Of a DNA stretch of 64,000 nt, positions 36,106 through 45,545 are shown in pieces (position 1 is the stretch's first letter; the number at the start of each line of letters is the position of its first letter). The stretch comes from Grimontia celer. GTDB lineage: Bacteria; Pseudomonadota; Gammaproteobacteria; Enterobacterales; Vibrionaceae. Made by a program: the position numbers and the translations under genes. The stretch spans positions 1 to 64,000 of the forward strand of contig NZ_FIZX01000008.1 in assembly GCF_900055185.1 (NCBI RefSeq), written 5' to 3'. A model generated the notes under the pieces. The model was not told the DNA's origin. It did not search any database and saw only the letters and a program-made list of their open reading frames with translations.

Positions 36106-37476
36106 CTATCGCCCATCAGAGCCCTGAACGATCTCGTAACAGGGAATATATTCTGAACCAGGCAGTTTCATACGCTGCTGTTCGACAAAGCCTCGTAACA
36201 GTTTATCCATCTTCTTCATCAGGACGACATCGCCATTGATTTTGAATGGACCATTGCGCTCAATTTCCCTAATACCTTCTTCTTTCACGTTACCAGCAAC
36301 AATGCCTGAGAAGGCTTGGCGAAGTGCGGAAGCCAGAAGTTCCGGACGCTGGTTCATGTGCAGGTCGAGGTTTGCCATGTTTTCATGGGTCGGTTCGAAC
36401 GGCAGTTGGAATTCAGGCGCAATTTTCAGTGACCAGTTAAACGAGTAGGCATCACCCGTTGACTGGCGGTGTTCTTTCACCGCAGGCATACCTTGTTTGA
36501 TAATACGCGCAGCTTTTGCCGGATCGCCAATCACAATCTCGTAGTATTTCGTGGCTTCTTCACCAATCACATCACGGATAAAATCATCAATGACGCGGAA
36601 GTAATTTTCACTCTCTTTCGGGCCAGTCAGTACCACAGGCATGGGCTGGTTGACGTTATCTGGGTGCATCAAGATACCCAATAGATAAAGCAGTTCTTCT
36701 GCGGTACCCGCGCCCCCCGGGAAGATAATGATGCCGTGACCGACACGCACAAAGGCTTCCAGACGTTTTTCAATATCAGGAAGGATGACCAGCTCATTCA
36801 CAATCGGGTTTGGCGGCTCAGCGGCGATGATCGATGGCTCGGTCAAGCCAAGGAATCGGCTGCCAGTCACGCGTTGTTTCGCGTGCCCAATTGCGGCACC
36901 TTTCATTGGGCCTTCCATTGCACCCGGTCCACAACCGGTACAGATATTCAGTTCGCGCAGGCCAAGCTCATGGCCGACTTCGCGGGTGTATTGGTATTCG
37001 GTCGCATTGATGGAGTGACCGCCCCAACAGACCACCAGATTTGGGTCTTTGCCGGGTACCAAGGTTTTTGCATTTCGCAGGATGTCGAATATCAGGTTTG
37101 TTACGTGGCTGGAGTTAGTCAGGTTGAAGACCTTAGCGTGTTCCAGCTGCACATTGACGTGAATGATATCGCGCAGCACGGAGAACATATGCTCCTGAAT
37201 ACCACGGATGATTCGGCCGTCGACAAATGCGTGTTCAGGTGGGTTTATCAATTCAAGTTTTACACCACGTTCACGGCGCATGACACGGATGTCAAACGAT
37301 TTATATTTTTCCAGCAGCTCTTTAGAACTGTCAGTGTGGCTGCCGGAGTTGAGTACCGCCAACGAACAGTTGCGATACAAACGATAGAGGTCGCTTTTAG
37401 CAGTATCTTTTAGTCTGTCTACTTCAAGCTGGGAAAGAAGATCCATTGCCCCGACTGGGCTGATGTGAGTGATCAT
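36106..37476 (-). CDS. ppnN: pyrimidine/purine nucleotide nucleosidase PpnN
   Basis: PpnN (YgdH) hydrolyses nucleoside monophosphates to base and ribose 5-phosphate and is stimulated by (p)ppGpp in E. coli. The 456-residue protein has the LOG-fold signature in [23 protein letters not shown] and the [15 protein letters not shown] motif. It aligns with E. coli YgdH from MITHISP to the C-terminus. ATG 37476 is chosen because AGGAGGTG lies just upstream; the in-frame GTG two codons earlier is inside that site. Confidence 0.94.
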   Translation of the reverse strand: MITHISPVGAMDLLSQLEVDRLKDTAKSDLYRLYRNCSLAVLNSGSHTDSSKELLEKYKSFDIRVMRRERGVKLELINPPEHAFVDGRIIRGIQEHMFSVLRDIIHVNVQLEHAKVFNLTNSSHVTNLIFDILRNAKTLVPGKDPNLVVCWGGHSINATEYQYTREVGHELGLRELNICTGCGPGAMEGPMKGAAIGHAKQRVTGSRFLGLTEPSIIAAEPPNPIVNELVILPDIEKRLEAFVRVGHGIIIFPGGAGTAEELLYLLGILMHPDNVNQPMPVVLTGPKESENYFRVIDDFIRDVIGEEATKYYEIVIGDPAKAARIIKQGMPAVKEHRQSTGDAYSFNWSLKIAPEFQLPFEPTHENMANLDLHMNQRPELLASALRQAFSGIVAGNVKEEGIREIERNGPFKINGDVVLMKKMDKLLRGFVEQQRMKLPGSEYIPCYEIVQGSDGR

Positions 37477-37684
37477 AATCACCTCCTGTGTAGAGAAAGC
37501 ACACTGTATTAGAGGGAGGGTGTAGGTGACACCATTTCGTTTTTATCAGAATTTATTTTCAATGGTTTAAAAATCAGTGTGTTAATTAACCATACACACA
37601 GAAAAGCGGTTTAGCCAGTTCAGGCATTAAAAAACCAAAACGCTGTAGGGTAAGAAAGGGGGTAGGTGATTGATTGCTTAAGGG

Positions 37685-39241
37685 TTAAGCCCAGACCAGC
37701 TTGTTGCGGCCGTTGTGTTTGGCGTTGTAAAGCGCATTGTCAGCTCGCTCCAGCACATCCACAGTATTGTCGTTGTCTTTAAACAGACTGGCACCGATAG
37801 AAACCGTGATGGTCAATCGGGTGTCTTTAAATTTGAACGGCAGACGTGAAACCGTTTCACGCACATTGTTCAACAGTGCTTTGCGGGTTTCTTCATCTGC
37901 GTCTGGTAACAGTATTACGAACTCTTCACCACCGAAGCGGGCGATAAAATCAGTGTCGCGCAGACATTGGTGGATAGTGCGCGCAACGACCTTCAACACT
38001 TTATCACCCACTAAATGGCCATACTGATCGTTTACGCTCTTGAAGTGGTCGATATCGATCATCGCGAGACAAAAAGGAGTTTGGTAGCGAATCCAACAAC
38101 GGTACTCATGCTCCAGACGGTCATCAAGGGCGGCGCGGTTGTAAACCTTCGTGAGTGGATCAAGAAGCAGTTTACGTTCCTGATCGCCAAGACGGCGACG
38201 GTAATCCATTGTCTGTTGGTACAGCGCTTCGAGCTTCTGCTCATTGTGCTGTAGCTGTTCCATTAACTGTTGCTCACGTTCTTCCAGCTCACGGTTACGG
38301 GCTACCAGAGAAGCGAGATTAACTGCGACTTGAGACAGGTTAGGACGTAATTCTTCCAGTGACTCTGCATCCTGAAGATGGGTGTGGATTGAATCGACTG
38401 ATGCCGCTAATTCTTCATTCAATGAGCTGCGTTGAGTCGCAATGGCCTGAGAGCTGTCGATAGAGCGGCCATTGTGGCGCTGCAGAATCGACAAATCTTC
38501 ATTGAGCTGCGAGAGAAACGCTTGAGACGCTTTGCGCTCATTGCGCGTGCCATCAAGAATCAATTGGACAGATTCGAGGGTCAGTTCAAGAAGAGTTTGC
38601 GCATCCGGTGACAGCAACAAACGGCTACGGATATCCAACAGACGGTCGCCAACTTCGCCATCAAAGTCGAGTTCGGTGATCAGGTGTTGGAGCTCACTAC
38701 AAAGCTGGTTAATGCGGTCGATATTGAGGAGATCGCGAGCGCTAAGGCCGTTAGATGGAAGAGAAAGTAATTTAAGCGCGCGCTCATAAAGCTGAAGCAA
38801 TGCAACTATTTTCTCTGTGCTGCCTTTCTGTTCGGCGGCAGGACTGGTTAACAGGTTTCGAAGGTCGCGTTTTAACTGCGCAGGCAGGCCGGGCAGACAT
38901 TTGAGCGTTTCCCCGCTTTGCTGGAATTGGCATTCCAGTGAGTCTTTGGCACGTTCCGTTGCCTGATTGTGTCTGTTAACCATTCTCTCTACCAATGCGA
39001 GCTGCGGTATCAATCTACTGACATCTTCCTGAGTGTCAAGCTCGCGTCGGATTTGTGAGAGGCGCTCGTTGAGAACCTTGTCATCATGGACTTGTGAGGC
39101 CGCTATCAATCGTGAGATGAGACGTTTCAGGATCGTCGCTTCGCGCCGCGATTTAAGAGCTAAATCACGGAAAACCAGCTGAGAATGCTGCAACTTTTCT
39201 TTCAATAGGATGACATCGTCATCTGACGAGAAGTTGGACAT
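37685..39241 (-). CDS. diguanylate cyclase with coiled-coil N-terminus
   Basis: A 518-residue soluble protein. The N-terminal ~340 residues are charged and heptad-rich, mostly coiled coil. The C-terminal GGDEF domain begins LLLDPLTKVYNRAALDDRL. It has an intact active loop GGEEF (~435-439) and, five residues before it, RDTD, a match to the RxxD inhibitory site. It should make c-di-GMP from GTP with product inhibition. No membrane helix or classical sensor domain is visible. It is followed upstream by a second GGDEF-related gene. Vibrio cholerae has a GGDEF gene near queF, as I recall. Confidence 0.9.
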   Translation of the reverse strand: MSNFSSDDDVILLKEKLQHSQLVFRDLALKSRREATILKRLISRLIAASQVHDDKVLNERLSQIRRELDTQEDVSRLIPQLALVERMVNRHNQATERAKDSLECQFQQSGETLKCLPGLPAQLKRDLRNLLTSPAAEQKGSTEKIVALLQLYERALKLLSLPSNGLSARDLLNIDRINQLCSELQHLITELDFDGEVGDRLLDIRSRLLLSPDAQTLLELTLESVQLILDGTRNERKASQAFLSQLNEDLSILQRHNGRSIDSSQAIATQRSSLNEELAASVDSIHTHLQDAESLEELRPNLSQVAVNLASLVARNRELEEREQQLMEQLQHNEQKLEALYQQTMDYRRRLGDQERKLLLDPLTKVYNRAALDDRLEHEYRCWIRYQTPFCLAMIDIDHFKSVNDQYGHLVGDKVLKVVARTIHQCLRDTDFIARFGGEEFVILLPDADEETRKALLNNVRETVSRLPFKFKDTRLTITVSIGASLFKDNDNTVDVLERADNALYNAKHNGRNKLVWA

Positions 39242-39372
39242 AAAACGCGACTACATCTCCAATCTCCAATGCAGCGCAAAAAAAGTCTGCAATTGAAGCT
39301 GTTATTTCACTACCACACGTGTGCAACGGTTAGCTATAACGGTTTATTACTAGGGCTATCAATAGATTGGCG

Positions 39373-41643
39373 TCAGTTTTTATCAGATTCGTGAACCGTC
39401 TGCCAGTTAATTCCACTGAGTGCCGAAGTTTTGACCTTGATAAGGCCAGTATTGATGCCGTCCAAGCAGGCTTGGCGGACATTATTGTCAGCAAAACAGG
39501 CCGCTGGGGTGGAATCTATGGCGCTTAAATGTACCCAGTGACTGGTGTGTTCCAATTTACTTGCCTGTCGCGCTGCACTCGTTGCCATCAGTAGGATATC
39601 GATAAGTTCTTTGTCGTTAATTGACGTAAATGCACGGGGTAGAAAGGGGTAATCTGCCATTCCGATACGAAGGCGGTCATCGACGTCTTCCAGTCTGCTT
39701 TCCTGGACAAAATCATCAATTAGCGACTGAATTTTCCCTGCCAGTTTCTCCGGCTCATTCAGTGTTTCGGCATTCGGCTCAATGTAGATGAACATGGCGT
39801 CAGAGAAGTGATAAAGACGCGCGGGTTTCTCGATATGGGATTGCAGGTAATCGCCAAGCTTGCGCTCCAGTTCCAGACCCTGATGATAGCCATGTTGCAG
39901 GTACACAACTTTTAGAAAAGGCACTTCAAACATGGCAAAGCTGAGTTTGTCGCTCATCGGCTCATGGATCATTTCGCCCAGGTACCACTGCTCAAAGTGG
40001 GCACTGCTTTTGGCCAGCGAGTTGGAGAGCCTATCGTTCAACATTCGCAGGTTTCTTAGCCCACTTCTTGGGTGGGTATACAGCTCTTTTTGTAGGTCTT
40101 CGACTTGATGTTGACGCAAGCTGGCCGCTCGATGTCTTAGCACCAATATGAGTATGAGGACCGCGAGGCTGCCAATCAGGAAGAGATTGATTTTCTTTTG
40201 CTCGACGATGACTTCTTCATCTGCAGCCTGTTTACGCTGCATGTCTTCAAGTTGCAGCTGGCGTTCAATCACCCGTTGGCGGTGTTTGAATGATTCTGCT
40301 TCCTGAATTTGCTTGTGGCTTTCGTTACGTTTATCGAGAAGGTCAAAGCGACGCTGGATATTCAGCGCTTGTTTGAAGTCGCCTTTTTGCTCATACGCCT
40401 GCGACAAACGTGCAAGGCATTCAAGCATGAGTATCCGATTCTTGAGCGCTTCTGCGTTTTGCATGGCTTGTTTTAAAGCATCTATGGCCACATCCGGCTC
40501 TTTCTCCAGAATAGCCAGTTCACCTTTGAGCAACAGGGCTTGCGCGAGTGGAAGGGCGAGCTCATGGTTTCGCGCCACACCAATTGCACGGGTGACGTAT
40601 TCATCGGCTTGGGTGTAGCGCAGCAACTTGAGGTAAGTGCGGGCGATGGAGACATTGATGTTTGCAATGTTGGTTGCACGCGACAGCATATTCTCAATAT
40701 CAAGGGCATTGAAATAATGCACCAAGGCAAAGTTGTAGCGGCCTTGTTGACTGTAGATATTTGCCAGAAGAGTTTGGGTTTCTGATAATCCGCGGTTCAG
40801 GTCATAGCGCTCATAAAACTCCGCAGCCTGGTTGGCGTGTTGCAACGCTTTGTCCATCGCACCTTGCTGCTTATAGAGCTTGGTCAACGACAGGCTGGCA
40901 CTGGCAATTTGTGCGGCAAAGTCATTCTCGCTGGCAAGCCAGTAAGCGCTCAGAAGATCAGAGAGCGCACGCTCATAAGACTCAATGCTCAAGTAATAAT
41001 TACCAACAGCAATCTGGTAGCGGACTTTCTGTTCGATATTCGGTTGATTACCCAGCGCTTTTTCTACTTCAGTAAACTGCGCCAAACTATCGGCTTCTGT
41101 TTCATCCTCGGTAGTGATGATGGCGTTTAACAGCTTGGCTTCGAAGTCGAGCCGATCGATGCTGGACGGACGTGGGCCACTGATAGAGGCAATGTTTTCG
41201 AGAAGGGTGTTGAGCATCGCCACTGCGTCATCAGGCTTGTCATCCAAATAGTAAAGAATGGTTGCCTGCGTTAGCATGATTTCAAGCTTCGCATGCTTCA
41301 TGCCGTTTTCTTCGACCATGTTTTTGGCTTTACCTAACGCTTCCCAAGCTGCGTCATGGTTTCCCAAAGCACTATGCGCCTTGGCGGTGATGAGGTAAGC
41401 ATGCACCGTGTTCAATGGTGTGCGAATCGAGCGGTCTGATTCGTTGTTGCTATGTGGTCGGTTAGAGGTTTCTGCCAGTCGTCGCTGCAACAGGTAGCGC
41501 TCAGTGACTTCGAGAGCCTTTTCCGGTGCAGTCGGGATCAGCGCTTCAGCTTCTGCAAGAATGGGCGTGGAATAAAGCCTCGCATCGGCAAAAGCGGCGA
41601 AAAGCAAAGAGCAGGAGAGCAGTGCGGCTGACAAGAATCGCAT
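39373..41643 (-). CDS. TPR membrane protein with degenerate GGDEF
   Basis: A 756-residue protein: signal peptide (~1-22), a long TPR-type helical-repeat region (~80-430, e.g. AQALLLKGELAILEKEPDVAIDALKQAM), a coiled coil (~435-480), one membrane helix (~485-503, KINLFLIGSLAVLILILVL), and a C-terminal domain. The last has GGDEF topology (THPRSGLRNLRMLNDRL in place of DxLTGLxNR). At ~residue 610 the catalytic loop reads HFSDAMF instead of GGDEF, so cyclase activity should be lost. It is likely a periplasmic sensor linked to a dead GGDEF signalling domain. Confidence 0.75.
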   Translation of the reverse strand: MRFLSAALLSCSLLFAAFADARLYSTPILAEAEALIPTAPEKALEVTERYLLQRRLAETSNRPHSNNESDRSIRTPLNTVHAYLITAKAHSALGNHDAAWEALGKAKNMVEENGMKHAKLEIMLTQATILYYLDDKPDDAVAMLNTLLENIASISGPRPSSIDRLDFEAKLLNAIITTEDETEADSLAQFTEVEKALGNQPNIEQKVRYQIAVGNYYLSIESYERALSDLLSAYWLASENDFAAQIASASLSLTKLYKQQGAMDKALQHANQAAEFYERYDLNRGLSETQTLLANIYSQQGRYNFALVHYFNALDIENMLSRATNIANINVSIARTYLKLLRYTQADEYVTRAIGVARNHELALPLAQALLLKGELAILEKEPDVAIDALKQAMQNAEALKNRILMLECLARLSQAYEQKGDFKQALNIQRRFDLLDKRNESHKQIQEAESFKHRQRVIERQLQLEDMQRKQAADEEVIVEQKKINLFLIGSLAVLILILVLRHRAASLRQHQVEDLQKELYTHPRSGLRNLRMLNDRLSNSLAKSSAHFEQWYLGEMIHEPMSDKLSFAMFEVPFLKVVYLQHGYHQGLELERKLGDYLQSHIEKPARLYHFSDAMFIYIEPNAETLNEPEKLAGKIQSLIDDFVQESRLEDVDDRLRIGMADYPFLPRAFTSINDKELIDILLMATSAARQASKLEHTSHWVHLSAIDSTPAACFADNNVRQACLDGINTGLIKVKTSALSGINWQTVHESDKN

Positions 41644-41685
41644 GGCTGAGTATTTTCGTTCCTTGGGTCAACTGACCTGACTAAA

Positions 41686-41715
41686 GAAAAAACAGGCTCT
41701 GATGTCAGAGCCTGT
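41686..41715 (-). terminator. terminator of queF
   Basis: ACAGGCTCTGA (41692-41702) pairs with TCAGAGCCTGT (41705-41715). The minus-strand tail is TTTTTTCTTT. It lies 9 bases beyond the queF stop. Confidence 0.92.
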
Positions 41716-41723
41716 AGATAGGG

Positions 41724-42569
41724 TTATTGGCGCGCCAGACGATTGTTTTCGCTTGGCGTTTTACCCATGTTAGTACGATATGGGTTGATGTCGAGGCCAC
41801 CGCGGCGGGTGTAGCGTGCATAAACAGTTAAGAGTTCTGGCTGGCAGTACTTCATCAGATCAATGAAGATACGCTCAACACACTGCTCATGGAATTCATT
41901 GTGGCGACGGAATGACACAATGTAGCGCAGCAGTTTTTCGCGGTTAATGCGTTTACCTTTATAAGCAATACGTACTGAGCCCCAGTCAGGCTGGCTGGTG
42001 ATAAGACAGTTAGACTTCAGCAGATTACTGTTTAGGGTTTCAGTGACCTCTGGGCCGTCGGCCGCGCCTTCGAGCAGTGATGAGTCAAACTCATAGCTGT
42101 CGATTTCAATGTCTTGCTCGTCGATGTTCTCACCGCCAAAAGCGATCACTGGTGTATTGGTAAATTCTTCCAGTGGAGACAGGGTGACATCCACGTCAGC
42201 ACCTGCGCACGCGGACAAATCTTTCGCCAGCACGTCCACTACCTCTTGCCAGCTTTCAAATTTGGTTTGATTGAAACTGTTCAGGTAAAGCTTGAAGGAT
42301 TTGGATTCAATCAGGTTTGGCGTGGTAGCCGGTAGGCGAACTTCACCAATTGCCACCTGTGGCAGCCCTTTTTTGTTCAACCAAGACAGTTCGTAGAGCG
42401 TCCAGATATCGTACCCGGTGAATGGCAGCGAGTCGCCTAAATCAAGGTCATCGCGGTTAAGGCTTCGTGGTACGGGTTGCAGCAGCTCAGGGGCATAATG
42501 CTCCTGATAGTCCGTTTTCTGACCCAACGTCAGGCCAGCAAGTTCTTTTGCATCTTGATATTTGCTCAT
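41724..42569 (-). CDS. queF: NADPH-dependent 7-cyano-7-deazaguanine reductase
   Basis: QueF reduces preQ0 to preQ1 in queuosine biosynthesis. This is the long bimodular (E. coli-type) form: 281 residues from ATG 42569 ([16 protein letters not shown]), matching the E. coli start. The QueF motif [14 protein letters not shown] is at ~90-103 in the N-terminal module. The catalytic Cys is in [16 protein letters not shown], and [16 protein letters not shown] follows in the C-terminal module. It is divergent from syd, as in E. coli. Confidence 0.94.
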   Translation of the reverse strand: MSKYQDAKELAGLTLGQKTDYQEHYAPELLQPVPRSLNRDDLDLGDSLPFTGYDIWTLYELSWLNKKGLPQVAIGEVRLPATTPNLIESKSFKLYLNSFNQTKFESWQEVVDVLAKDLSACAGADVDVTLSPLEEFTNTPVIAFGGENIDEQDIEIDSYEFDSSLLEGAADGPEVTETLNSNLLKSNCLITSQPDWGSVRIAYKGKRINREKLLRYIVSFRRHNEFHEQCVERIFIDLMKYCQPELLTVYARYTRRGGLDINPYRTNMGKTPSENNRLARQ

Positions 42570-42631
42570 ACGGTTTTGCCACGGATCGATTAGAATGCGC
42601 AAAGTTTACTGAATCTTGAGGAATCTTGCTA

Positions 42632-43177
42632 ATGAATCACTCTGTCTCCCGTGCGCTTTGGTCTTTCAGTGAGCGCTTTGTGGACGCCTGGCATCAGAAA
42701 CACGGTTCTAAGCCACAAAGCGATGCGTATCTTGATCTGGAATCGCCATGTGTGGTGCAGGAAACTGACGAGGTGGTGATTTGGCAACCGATTCAACGTG
42801 AAGAGCTGGCCGACTTCTCCAATGTGGAAGATGGTATTGGTATTTCTCTGCATGAGGATATTAAGTCGTTCTATGCGGGTCAGTATTGTGGAGACATGGC
42901 GGCAAGATTTGATGGACATTCACTCGAAATCATTCAGGTGTGGAGTGAAGAAGATTTACCGAGACTTCAAGAGAACATGCTGGGCCATCTTCTGATGCAA
43001 AAGCGCCTCAAGCATAACCCGACCATTTTTATTGCTGCGACAGATGATGAGCTGGACGTGATCTCTATTTGTAACGTCAGCGGTGAAGTGATTAAGGAAC
43101 GTATTGGTACCAAGCAGCGAATGGTGCTGGCACCTAATATTGAAGCGTTTCTTGAGCAACTTGAGCCTGAGGTGTAG
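42632..43177 (+). CDS. syd: SecY-interacting protein Syd
   Basis: Syd is a small acidic protein that binds the SecYEG translocon on the cytoplasmic face and may proof-read it. The 181-residue length and segments such as FYAGQYCGDMAARFDG, WSEEDLPRLQENMLGHLLMQKRLK and LDVISICNVSGEVIKERIGTKQR follow E. coli Syd. ATG 42632 has GAGGA upstream. It is six bases from the next gene, so they form an operon. Confidence 0.93.
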   Translation: MNHSVSRALWSFSERFVDAWHQKHGSKPQSDAYLDLESPCVVQETDEVVIWQPIQREELADFSNVEDGIGISLHEDIKSFYAGQYCGDMAARFDGHSLEIIQVWSEEDLPRLQENMLGHLLMQKRLKHNPTIFIAATDDELDVISICNVSGEVIKERIGTKQRMVLAPNIEAFLEQLEPEV

Positions 43178-43183
43178 CCGTCT

Positions 43184-43957
43184 ATGTATGTGGTTGAGCT
43201 GACGTTCGAGTGCTTCGACGATACAACAATTTCTGCAGTAGACCGCGCAGTAAATGGGCTGATGGATGTTCTTCGCTACAATGGTCAGGTATTGGGGCGC
43301 GAGTTTCCGATGGTACTGGGCGATGGGCAATTTCATGTCCGAGCAGTTTGTCCTGAAAAAGATAGCCTGAACCCTAAGAACAACAGCCCACAGGTTAAAC
43401 AGAAGTTGAACCAACTGGCGGATGCGAGTCTTTTGTCACCCAAGGTGAAGGTGTTGGGGCGTGATATCAATTCTGAAGAGAGTGCGCCAGAGATTGAGCG
43501 TAGCTGGCAGGTGATGTACACCACTTATGTTCATACCTGTTCACCGTTGCGCTGCGGTGAAACCTTACTGCCAATCCCACTTTACCGCATTCCAGCCACC
43601 TTCAATGGTGACCATAAAGCGGAAGTAAAGTGGCAAACCGAATGGCAGGCGTGTGATGAAATTCAGATGGCTGGGGCTTTCAAAGCCGAACATGCGGCGC
43701 TGGCAGAAATTCAGGATGCGGAGAGTTTACTGTTCCGAAAAGGCTGGGATATTCGCGGACGTATCGAATATCTGACCAAAGTGCCCACCTACTACTATCA
43801 GTACCGTGTTGGTGGGAAGGATGCGGAATCGGAATTGGCTCGGAAATGCCCGAAATGTGGCGGCGACTGGTTACTTGAGTCGCCACTGCACGATGTATTC
43901 CACTTCAAATGCGACGATTGTCGGTTGGTGTCGAACTTATCGTGGGATTTTCAGTAA
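43184..43957 (+). CDS. zinc-ribbon protein, DUF2310 family
   Basis: A 257-residue protein of unknown function that I assign to the DUF2310 family, annotated as zinc-ribbon, possibly nucleic-acid binding. The C-terminal ~30 residues hold two CxxC pairs, ARKCPKCGGDWL and FKCDDCRLV, forming a zinc ribbon. The N-terminal region has no catalytic motif I recognise. It is coupled to syd. Confidence 0.8.
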   Translation: MYVVELTFECFDDTTISAVDRAVNGLMDVLRYNGQVLGREFPMVLGDGQFHVRAVCPEKDSLNPKNNSPQVKQKLNQLADASLLSPKVKVLGRDINSEESAPEIERSWQVMYTTYVHTCSPLRCGETLLPIPLYRIPATFNGDHKAEVKWQTEWQACDEIQMAGAFKAEHAALAEIQDAESLLFRKGWDIRGRIEYLTKVPTYYYQYRVGGKDAESELARKCPKCGGDWLLESPLHDVFHFKCDDCRLVSNLSWDFQ

Positions 43958-43973
43958 TCCCGCTTTAACCCAC

Positions 43974-44252
43974 TTAAGGAAGGCGTTGCTCGAGGGCTGC
44001 AAGACGTTCTGTCAACGCTTTCACCTGATCTTCTAAGTCTTTAATGCGGGCTTCCGAATCGTCTTCTTTTTTCACCAGCTCGACTTTTGGCACTGTGCCG
44101 CTTTTCTTCCAACGCTGAAGCGCGCTGATAATTAGCGGCATAGGTACCGGGCTGGCAAGACGGCTTTTAATTAACGCGACAGTCGGCTCTTTCCCCTCAC
44201 TCAACAAAGATTGAATGGCTTGCTCAAGCAAAGGGGTAAAATCTGTACTCAT
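43974..44252 (-). CDS. small coiled-coil protein
   Basis: A 92-residue protein. The N-terminal half (EGKEPTVALIKSRLASPVPMPLIISALQRWK) looks like a small helical, possibly winged-helix DNA-binding unit, somewhat like the KfrA N-terminus. The C-terminal ~30 residues (IKDLEDQVKALTERLAALEQRLP) form a clear leucine-heptad coiled coil, so it is probably a dimer. A strong ribosome site (GGGAAGAG) precedes the ATG. The family and function are not identified. Confidence 0.65.
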   Translation of the reverse strand: MSTDFTPLLEQAIQSLLSEGKEPTVALIKSRLASPVPMPLIISALQRWKKSGTVPKVELVKKEDDSEARIKDLEDQVKALTERLAALEQRLP

Positions 44253-44309
44253 TGTCTCTTCCCTAACATCTATTCAAAATCCGTGGAGAGGGCAATGAAT
44301 ACCGCAACT

Positions 44310-44543
44310 TCAGTCCTTACGCAATAAAGTATCGAGAGTATCAATTTGCTCAACCCAATCGGCATCCTGCAATCTGGCCTCTTCTAGAAACTGTTTTTGA
44401 CTCGCAGACCAAAAAGCGGCAGATGTTAGATTCTCACCTGATTCTAAATGGTGATCAGCAATAAAGGAGCTGATAGCTTCTCTATCAGAGGGGAGCCCTA
44501 GCTGCTGAAACAGGTTTTCAAGATTGTGGTTAAACACTTCCAT
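44310..44543 (-). CDS. DUF2789 family protein
   Basis: A 77-residue protein resembling DUF2789: a short N-terminus, then LENLFQQLGLPSDREAISSFIADHH, AAFWSASQKQFLEEA and DADWVEQIDTLDTLLR. It should be helical and cytoplasmic; function is unknown. I choose ATG 44543 (MEVFNHNL) because GGAGGA lies eight bases upstream; the upstream in-frame ATG at 44558 itself overlaps that site. Confidence 0.8.
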   Translation of the reverse strand: MEVFNHNLENLFQQLGLPSDREAISSFIADHHLESGENLTSAAFWSASQKQFLEEARLQDADWVEQIDTLDTLLRKD

Positions 44544-44624
44544 CAATGTTTCCTCCATAGGCTCAACGACTTTTTAAGTGTTTCGAAAGTATAGAAGCTC
44601 GTGCTCAATTCCGTCTCAATCGCT

Positions 44625-44642
44625 TGTGAGAGATCTCTTACA
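44625..44642. promoter_or_regulatory. VarA/UvrY/GacA box, csrB copy 1
   Basis: TGTGAGAGATCTCTTACA is the 18-bp palindromic binding site of UvrY/GacA-type response regulators known upstream of csrB in E. coli and Vibrio. It lies about 130 bp before the predicted RNA start. Confidence 0.88.
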
Positions 44643-44753
44643 AATAGGTAGGACTATCCTGTTTTCTCTCGAGGAAAAGTCTTTCTGTTTTTCATAAAGT
44701 AAAATTAAAACAATACCTTATGGTTGCTGTTTCGCTGGGGGATTAAATTTGTG

Positions 44754-45233
44754 ACTGCAGTCCGGTTTGGGTGGGTTGTTTAGGAAATTGGTTCGCGTAG
44801 TCTTTGCGTTGTCGGAAGGATACTGACACACGGAACAGGAACTAACGCCACGGAACTTGGCAGCTCAGGAAGAGCAGGTGATGCAAGGATTGTATTACCA
44901 GCAAGGAAAGCGGATTAGGGACACGGAAGGAACCGTACAGTAAACAGGAAGTTTGCTGGTCAGGAAGACACTTAGGACAACCCGGGATTGGGGGCTTAAG
45001 GAATCACTTCAGGACGAAGTAAAGGACACCCTCAGGATGAGGATGAGAGTCGAGACTGGGAAAGCTCGATGGGTCAAGGTAAGACCGAAGGACACCTCCA
45101 GGAAGGAGAGATAAGGATAACGCTGAAGGAATCAGCTACTGATCAAGGATTGATGCAGGGAGCAAATTTCGTAGCCGGATAGCTGCAAGTAAGACCTTAA
45201 GGGCGCGACGAAAGTCGCGCCCGCTCTTTTTTG
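44754..45233 (+). ncRNA. csrB: CsrA-sequestering RNA CsrB, copy 1
   Basis: A non-coding region packed with about 30 GGA motifs, many as AGGA or AAGGA in hairpin loops, ending in a 9-bp GC-rich terminator (GGGCGCGAC/GTCGCGCCC, 45201-45222) and TTTTTT. These are the hallmarks of CsrB, which binds many CsrA dimers and frees target mRNAs. The location between syd and yqcC is where E. coli has csrB. The 3' end is firm. The 5' end is estimated by alignment with the TATAAA of copy 2 and could be 10-20 bases off. Confidence 0.92.
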
Positions 45234-45416
45234 TGCATTTATAAAATGCCAGACGAGAAAACCTCGTCGTATTCCCACCTCAGGATCTTCTTCTCTTTTA
45301 TCTTCTCGCTCGTGGCTTTGACTACATCCTGATAACAATCTAGAGATATATACTGATCTTTCTCAATTATGCTTTACAGCACAGCATGTTTATTCCGTGG
45401 TGATGACTTACAAGCT

Positions 45417-45434
45417 TGTGAGAGATCTCTTACA
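45417..45434. promoter_or_regulatory. VarA/UvrY/GacA box, csrB copy 2
   Basis: The same 18-bp TGTGAGAGATCTCTTACA as before copy 1. An extra CTTACA half-site lies ten bases upstream (45407-45412), which copy 1 lacks. It stands at the same distance from the RNA as in copy 1. Confidence 0.88.
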
Positions 45435-45545
45435 AGGGCGTGGGAATGCGCTGTTTTAAAGTAAGATTTCCAGAAAGTTAAATTTTTTAATTCCTTTAAA
45501 AACAATTGGATATGAATTTCTCATCTGACTCTGTATAAAAGTGTG

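Noticed and set aside
36736-37413. 225-residue plus-strand frame across ppnN
   Set aside because: Antisense to the conserved ppnN gene, no domain and no context for a gene.
45132-45338. Small minus-strand frame over the csrB copy 1 end
   Set aside because: It runs through the CsrB terminator and 3' region, has no ribosome site, and is not matched by a sound equivalent in copy 2.
45234-45416. Additional small RNA between the CsrB copies
   Set aside because: Two small hairpins (GCATTT/AAATGC and GACGAG/CTCGTC) lie just after the first terminator, but there is no promoter-terminator pair of their own.
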